Source of the DNA: Lepidonotus clava
Lineage: Eukaryota > Annelida > Polychaeta > Phyllodocida > Polynoidae
Reading direction: 5' to 3'
Length of the DNA stretch: 64,000 nt
NCBI GenBank assembly: GCA_936440205.1
Contig: OW387147.1
Span: forward strand, 33,753,629 to 33,817,628
Both the position numbers and the translations under genes were made by a program. This document shows, piece after piece, positions 58,463-64,000 of this stretch; positions within the stretch are counted from its first letter, which is position 1, and every line of letters begins with the position of its first letter. The notes beneath the pieces are model-generated. The model was not told the DNA's origin and ran no database searches. It was given only the letters and a program-made list of their open reading frames with translations.

Positions 58463-58629
58463 TGATGTTTTTTGGTCACCCCCCCTGGTGAATAAAGTTG
58501 AAACAGTGTTTTAGGTCTTTTCCTATAGTTAACCTTAATGCTTCGCTTCATATAGGTTAACTATAGGAAAGGACCTAAAACCCTGTTTCAACTTAATTCA
58601 CCGGGGGCAGCCACCCTTTAATGAAAAAG
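58463..58629 (-). repeat. Right TIR of Harbinger element, split by an insertion
   Basis: The inner part (58463-58486, TGATGTTTTTTGGTCACCCC and on) and the outer part (58603-58629, ending CTTTAATGAAAAAG) together mirror the left TIR. Leaving out the 116 bp between them restores the alignment almost exactly. Confidence 0.85.
58487..58602. mobile_element. 116-bp hairpin element inserted in the Harbinger right TIR
   Basis: Two 49-bp arms (58487-58535 and 58554-58602), beginning GGTGAATAAAGTTGAAACAG and closing with its near-complement, flank an 18-base loop. The arms differ at only a few positions. No target duplication is clear. It is a foldback or MITE-type insertion younger than the Harbinger copy it interrupts. 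Confidence 0.8.
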
Positions 58630-60040
58630 GTCAATACAACTTATCTCCATACTAGAGAGGTGTGACTCTGCAGTGATGCAGGTTCTCCGTATCGTCCATG
58701 TGATGACTACATGTATTTTCTTTTCCACCTCAGTTACTGTGGGATTTAGGCCTAGGGTTAGGTTAAAGGTAAGTGCTTGGGTTAGTTAGGCTATACAATG
58801 TATAAGGTCTAGACCATGGACATAGTTGTCCAGGCCAAGGCATGCACGTTTGTCCCCATGGGCACCATGTTCACCCCCATGATAATTCCTCCCCGTGCTA
58901 ACAGCGTTGGTACATACTTATTTTGATGGACTTCTCTTTTTACACTTGGCTTCCCATAAGCCATTGGTTAGTGCCAACCATAAAGATGAAGATATTTGTG
59001 TTACTCATGTTGCTCATGTTACTCGAGTTACTTGCATCAACACCCCCCTTAGTTCCTGAGCCCCTCGTGAGTTCGTTCCAATTTACCATAATGCAGTTCC
59101 CAAGAAAGACTGAGGCAGGTGTTGCTTGAGGAGAAGTTGTCGTGCCGCTGGTTGGTTCACCGCCAACTGCGGTTTCCTGTACATGTACCCTGGCCTCTGA
59201 TTAGTTAACAAACTCTCGTGAGATCACAGTCATGACCAATATGACGTCACAACATGCATCGAAAGCTTGTGTAGTCCTAACACAATTCCATATCACACAG
59301 TATTGTGTCAGCAAACATTACAAAAAAACTGAGAGAAAGCACACATAGACGTTCCCGATAGGTTTCCTCACAACCTTTCCAGTTATAACAGTATAATATG
59401 GTCACGTGAGCCAACCATCCAATCAGATAGTACATGTAGTAGGCCTATGTGTTGGCAACATCAGGATCCAAAGGGCGATAGGCCCTGCGACAAGTGGAAT
59501 AAACGTGAGCGTGTCACGCATTCGCTTTAGCCTGTTTGGTGTGACGTTACTACTATTTTGTTGATTAGACCTAATTGCCACTCTTGCAATCCAGTTTGGT
59601 ACCAAACAATTTGGAATACAAAAAGTGGTCCTTATAATATACATTTACCGGATAGAGGTCATTATTAATAAATCAGCTATAATAGGAATAACAAGTAACA
59701 ATGGTGATAAGTTTGGACATATATAGATATGATAAGTATTTATTTAATCCTCCTATTACAATAAGCTAGAATTTAAAATTAGACGATGTGAGCAGGTCGG
59801 TGGTGTGGGAGCAACTGAAATTCAAAGGTTACGCTCCCAGTTTATATAGGCCTAGTGACCCGTCAACGGATCCGCGTAACCATGGTTATGGAAGAGGTTA
59901 CGTCACCGCCCTGCTCCTGGAAATAACAATTTTAAGGTATCAGACCCCAAAATATTACATTATCATGGAAAGGATTTTCCCATTCTTTGAACGTTTGAAA
60001 TTATAAGAGATCTGGCTGCAGACAGGCCGGGCCCAATAGT
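58630..60040. other. Short flank between two elements, no gene recognised
   Basis: I see no frame with recognisable motifs and no repeat of note in this stretch. Its composition is like the host intergenic DNA elsewhere in the window, including TAGGCCTA words. Confidence 0.4.
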
Positions 60041-61100
60041 TGTCAGTTTATTGTGATGAACGGCTATTCATCCGAAATACATAGAGGTCAAAATAATAGA
60101 AATAAGGTAATAGTAGAAATATATGTAAGAGAACGAAATAGATGTAAAGGAACGAATATGTAATAATGAACGAAAGTATAGAAAGCCTGAAAAAGAGGCA
60201 CGAATATGTAAAAGAACGAATATGTAAAGAACGAATATGTAAGGAACGAATATGTAAAGAACGAATATGTAAGGAACGAATATGTAAGGAACGAAAACGT
60301 AAAGGAACGAAACCCGGAAATATGTAAACCGGAAGTGAAATGTAAACCGGAAACGGAATATATAAACCGGAAGTGACGTCAGTTGTAGGTCACGTGACCG
60401 AAAGCAGCCAATCAGGGCTGACCTCTCTAGTATATAAAGGGGCGGTGAGGCCCGAATAAACAGAGTTCTTTAACAGTTCTCCTGGTGTCCAGACGTGTCC
60501 TCTTTCCTGAAACAACCGCTAAAGATGAGCCGATCAGAGTAATTAAGCCGAAGTTAGGACAAAACAGTCGAAGCTCGCCATAGGTAGTAGAAACACAGGG
60601 TAAGGGGCCCGACGGCCCGAAGAACGAGGAACGAGGGAACGGAGTAAGGCACGAAGGCCCGAAGTAGTCCCGGAAACCGAGGCGTAGTATGGCACGAAGA
60701 CATGGAGAACGGAACGAAGGAGCGAAGTCCGCGGGGACGAGGGCGCGGCATGCTCGGCCCCACGCTACCAAACAATAGGCGACCGTCGGCCCGTCGCCCC
60801 CGCGGACCGGAACTCAGGGGTGGACCGCCCGGTCGGGGTGAATGCTGGTCTGGGAGATAGAGCGAGACGAACCCCGGCCGACCCGTACCCCTACCATAAT
60901 TTCCCTCCCCCGCAGTCCTCCGTTGACATCGAGTGCCGATTCCCGATCGATTCGCTCAGCCCCCCCTCGTGCGCGAGGCACGACTCTAGAAACACATCTC
61001 GGTTCTTGGCCCGGATTCCCCGTCCGCCCCGAGACCCGAACAACCCCCACGTTCCTCTGTTGTAAGAATCGGCAACCCCGACTTACCAGAGAACGTCACA
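60041..61100 (+). repeat. 5' LTR of the gypsy element
   Basis: The LTR begins TGTCAG and ends GTCACA, followed at once by a primer-binding-type site. The left limit is inferred from the TG...CA rule and is less certain than the right. The second half is very GC-rich. The matching 3' LTR is not in the window. Confidence 0.65.
60140..60440 (+). promoter_or_regulatory. LTR promoter with tandem GGAACGAATATGTAA array
   Basis: About eight to nine copies of GGAACGAATATGTAA or close forms lie at 60140-60320. Downstream follow several CCGGAA(G/A) words, a CRE-like TGACGTCA (60374-60381), an E-box CACGTG (60391-60396), a CCAAT box (60408-60412) and a TATA box (TATATAAAGG, 60431-60440). The order is that of a strong RNA polymerase II promoter. 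Confidence 0.75.
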
Positions 61101-61176
61101 CTGGTGGCAGCGGTGGTGCTGAAATAGGCACATACGGACTTGTGGATCTTGGGTGTTTCGTCGGTATTGGATACTC

Positions 61177-62127
61177 ATGGCGACCGCGGCAGTCTTCGAG
61201 CAGATGGATTCTGACGTCGCCTTCAAGGAAGGTGGGGAGGAGAAAGGAGGTGCGAAAACCGAAACCAAAGGGGAGGACACGACCATCATGGGTAGGCAGT
61301 TTAATTTTATGGGAACGTCCACCCCGACGGATGAGCAGAATGCGCGGGCTCAACAACAACAGACCGGCCAGGTAGGAGCGAGTTTGAAGAAGTTCAGTTT
61401 ACGACCAGAGAAGTATGACGGTAAACCGGATTTCGAGGGATGGATCAACCAGTTTGAGGAGTACGCAACATTGGGACGCTGGACGGCCGAGGAAAAAGCG
61501 GCGATGCTTTTTCTCTCGCTGACGGGAACGGCACGAATGTACTTTGTCGGACTCCCGGACAGGGAACGACTCCGTTACTCAGCGAGGGTGGATGCATTGC
61601 GCCGGAGGTTCGGTCAGGAGAAGGACACGTGCAATGCTCTGCAAGAGTTGGCGGGATTGAAACGTGTAAAGAACCAGACAGCGAAGGAGTTGGCTGATAA
61701 TGCCCGGCGACTGGCATCGAGAGCCTACTTCTCCAACGACTACGCTAGCCAGGAAAAAGCAGCATTACATGCGTTCCAGGCTGCAGTTGGGGAAGACCTT
61801 CAGCTGAAGTGTGCAGAGAAAGGATGCAAGACACTAGAGGAGGCGGTAGAGGTGGTAGAAATACAGGAACGATACTCACGCCGCCTCCTGCGGGCAGTGA
61901 AGCCCGAGGAGGACGCCAATACACAGATCATGGCCTTAAACGGTAAGTTGGAGGAGATGATGAAAGAATTGGCAGAAGAACGGGAAGCTAGAAGACAAGC
62001 AACGGCCCGGAGGGAGGCGTTTAAGAAGCGAAAAGAAGATTTAGAGTGTCATCACTGTCACCAGAAGGGCCATTTCGCGAGAGAGTGTTCTCAGCGTCAG
62101 GGAAACGGACAGTCGCCGTCGCAGTAA
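61177..62127 (+). CDS. gag: Gag protein of gypsy element
   Basis: 316 codons from the ATG at 61177. A capsid-like helical region (FEGWINQFEEYATLGRWTAE, AALHAFQAAVGEDLQLKCAE) is followed by a basic coiled part and one CCHC zinc knuckle (CHHCHQKGHFAREC) near the end. It forms the particle shell and binds the element's RNA. Pol lies in another frame and overlaps its end, in keeping with the frameshifting such elements commonly use. Confidence 0.88.
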   Translation: MATAAVFEQMDSDVAFKEGGEEKGGAKTETKGEDTTIMGRQFNFMGTSTPTDEQNARAQQQQTGQVGASLKKFSLRPEKYDGKPDFEGWINQFEEYATLGRWTAEEKAAMLFLSLTGTARMYFVGLPDRERLRYSARVDALRRRFGQEKDTCNALQELAGLKRVKNQTAKELADNARRLASRAYFSNDYASQEKAALHAFQAAVGEDLQLKCAEKGCKTLEEAVEVVEIQERYSRRLLRAVKPEEDANTQIMALNGKLEEMMKELAEEREARRQATARREAFKKRKEDLECHHCHQKGHFARECSQRQGNGQSPSQ

Positions 62128-64000
62128 GCGCGGGGCCCCCTTCGGGCGCGGCGAGAGAAGTAGTAGGCATGGGAGAATGTGGACTTTATGTGGCCGGGAC
62201 GGTGGGAGAGAGTGTTGTCCGTTTTTTGGTTGATACCGGATCTATGATCAGTCTGCTGTCGGAACGCCTCTGGAGAGAGTGGGGACGAAAATGGGAAGAA
62301 CTGGATGGATATGAAGGACGTCTCTGCTCAGTGGATGGTAGTCCGTTGCGGTGCTACGGATGCACGAACTTGCCAGTAAAATTGGGAACGCGCGTGTTGA
62401 AGTGGACATTCATGGTGGCAGACATCGGTAGAGATGAAGGGATCCTGGGAAACGACTTCGCGGTGAAATACCGGCTAACAGTTAAGCCCCACGCGAGTGC
62501 TATCTTCCTGCCCGCCGAGGGGGAGGGAGAGGGGGAACGAATCCCGGGAGCAGAACAAAGAACGGATGGGATTCGGGCAGTTACCGTCGGAGGACAGGTC
62601 GTGCGAATCGAGGAAACGACGGAAATACCCCCACTCCAAGTGACCCGAGTAACAGTAGTAACGAGAGTAGACATAGGACAGAGTGGACAGCTGGCTGTCA
62701 TCACCGGCGCTGGATTACCTATGGGACTGGAGGTGATCCCAGGAACGGTGACATTGGGAGAAGAAAATGAAGTTTGGGTGGCCAACCGAGGGACCGAGAG
62801 CGCGAAATTGGAAACCGGCGGGGTACTCGGAGAAGCCACCTTCGTACAAGAGGTACGAGGAATAGGAAGTGAAGCAAAAGAACCCCCTGGAGCGCTCGTT
62901 GAAATGATAGAGGAGGCTAAGAAAGACCTGACCACGGAGGAAGGCGGAGAGCTGGAGAAAGCCATCATGGCCCGGGAACAAATGTTTGCGACCTCGAAAC
63001 ATGAGTTAGGACGGACAGATTTAGTACAACATCGAATTAAAACGGGGGATCAGATGCCGATCAAGCAGAGGGTCAGACGGTATCCGGCCACCAGGAGAGA
63101 GGAAGAACGAGCACTGGTGGAGGATATGTTAAATCTAGGGATTATCCAGGAGAGCGGGAGTGCGTGGAGTAGCCCGACCGTTCTAGTCAAAAAGAAGGAC
63201 GGAGGAACGAGGTTCTGTATCGACTACCGAAAACTGAACCAGGCTACGAAAGTGGACGCCTATCCGCTCCCACGGATAGAGGACAGCCTCAACACCTTGG
63301 GAGGAAGCCTATTCTTTTGCAGTCTGGATCTCGCAAGCGGATATTGGCAGGTGGAGATGGCACCGGAGGACCAAGAAAAGACGGCCTTCGTGACTCAAGG
63401 AGGATTGTATGAGTTCAAAGTGATGCCATTCGGGCTAGTGAACGCCCCAGCCACCTTCGAGAGACTGATGGAAAGAATCCTCAGAGGAATTGTGTGGGAG
63501 GAGTGTCTGGTATACTTGGATGACATACTGGTCTTTGGACCAACGTTTAAAGTGACTCTGGAAAGATTGGTACGGGTTCTGGACCGATTGAACGCTGCAG
63601 GACTGAAGTTAAAGGCGCGAAAATGCAAGCTGTTCCAGAAGAAGATTCCGTTCTTGGGGCACGTTGTCTCATTCAACGGGATCGAACCCGACCCCGAAAA
63701 GTGTCGGCAAGTAACCGAGTGGCCGGTCCCTCGGGATCTCCACGAGGTACGAGCCTTCGTGGGATTATGTTCATATTATAGAAGGCATATAAACGGCTTC
63801 ACGGAATTGGCTGCCCCCTTGTATGAATTGGCAACGAAGGAGGAACCGTTCGTGTGGAGCGCGAGACGACAAGAGGCATTTGATGCGATGAAGAAGGTGC
63901 TAACGGAGGCCCCGGTGTTGGGATTCCCGGAGGAAGATGGACAATGGTGGCTTGACACGGACGCCAGTGACGTGGGGACAGGAGCCGTGCTATCACAGGA
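62103..64000 (+). CDS. pol: Pol polyprotein of gypsy element, cut by window edge
   Basis: An open frame overlapping the end of gag and running to the window edge. In order: aspartic protease (FLVDTGSMISLL), a linker of about 200 residues, reverse transcriptase (FCIDYRKLNQATKVDAYPLP, SLDLASGYWQVEMAPEDQEK, MPFGLVNAPATFERLM, catalytic YLDD), and the first RNase H strand (WLDTDASDVGTGAVLSQ). Integrase would lie to the right. Confidence 0.92.

Larger units (their letters stand above)
48953..58629. mobile_element. Autonomous-looking PIF/Harbinger DNA transposon
   Basis: The ends share CTTTTTCATTAAAG, then a GTGG...CCCC block, then AGGGGGGTGACCAAAAAACA, continuing ATCA, in inverse orientation. Two convergent multi-exon genes fill the inside: a minus-strand Harbinger DDE transposase and a plus-strand Myb/SANT-like partner, the standard two-gene plan of this superfamily. 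Both are fully open, so the copy looks young and potentially mobile. The family's 3-bp TTA/TAA duplication may be hidden in the ATTAAAG border; I cannot place the exact ends. A 116-bp hairpin is inserted in the right TIR. Confidence 0.9.
60041..64000 (+). mobile_element. Ty3/gypsy LTR retrotransposon, continues past right edge
   Basis: The order is 5' LTR (about 60041-61100), primer-binding-type sequence TGGTGGCAGCGGTGG directly after it, gag with a zinc knuckle, then pol with protease, reverse transcriptase and the start of RNase H at the window edge. This is the Ty3/gypsy (Metaviridae) plan. The coding parts in view are open and look whole, which suggests a recent insertion. The 3' LTR lies outside the window. 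Confidence 0.92.

Noticed and set aside
62354-63002. Minus-strand frames of 95-204 codons in the gypsy pol region
   Set aside because: They are shadows of the pol frame; protease and reverse transcriptase motifs are on the plus strand.

Overview
The window reads as invertebrate animal genomic DNA: intron-bearing host genes sit in long non-coding stretches together with a very rich set of mobile elements. I cannot name the species. The palindromic word TAGGCCTA is frequent outside the elements, and a repeat at about 18.0-18.4 kb resembles sequence I associate with marine molluscs; both are weak clues.

Layout. (1) About 1-14,290 is an AT-rich Polinton/adintovirus-like element whose left end lies outside the window. 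It carries, all on the plus strand, a PC4-like protein, a duplicated zinc-ribbon gene, integrase, packaging ATPase, two paralogous small basic proteins, a conserved structural-type protein, a core-like protein, a capsid protein and an adenain-type protease. A roughly 4-kb non-coding tail of tandem repeats and hairpins follows. No DNA polymerase B gene is visible. A terminal-inverted-repeat (TIR) element (2308-3202) is inserted in it, and a GC-rich hairpin (14328-14439) and a second TIR element (14520-15629) lie just beyond it. (2) About 15.8-36.4 kb is host DNA with one clear gene on the plus strand, a core 1 beta-1,3-galactosyltransferase (C1GALT1-like, 381 codons, three coding exons, matching splice phases). 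(3) 37,580-44,510 is a minus-strand host gene for an ankyrin-repeat protein (three exons seen, at least 410 codons). Its introns and 3' flank hold two 5'-truncated LINEs and several small TIR elements. (4) 48,953-58,629 is an apparently complete PIF/Harbinger DNA transposon with two convergent, fully open, multi-exon genes: a 452-codon DDE transposase (minus strand) and a 1,140-codon Myb/SANT-like coiled-coil partner (plus strand). A short motif (CTTCTCGTG and variants) recurs through the element and is dense near both ends. A 116-bp hairpin sits inside its right TIR. (5) 60,041 to the right edge is a Ty3/gypsy LTR retrotransposon running off the window: 5' LTR, gag, and pol as far as RNase H.

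How the parts work together. The host genes are independent: a Golgi O-glycosylation enzyme and an ankyrin scaffold. In the Harbinger element, the family model is that the transposase cuts and pastes while the Myb-like partner brings it to DNA. The dense motif is the natural candidate for the partner's or transposase's binding site. Several other elements here also repeat an element-specific 8-20 bp motif internally, which is the most unusual shared pattern of the window.
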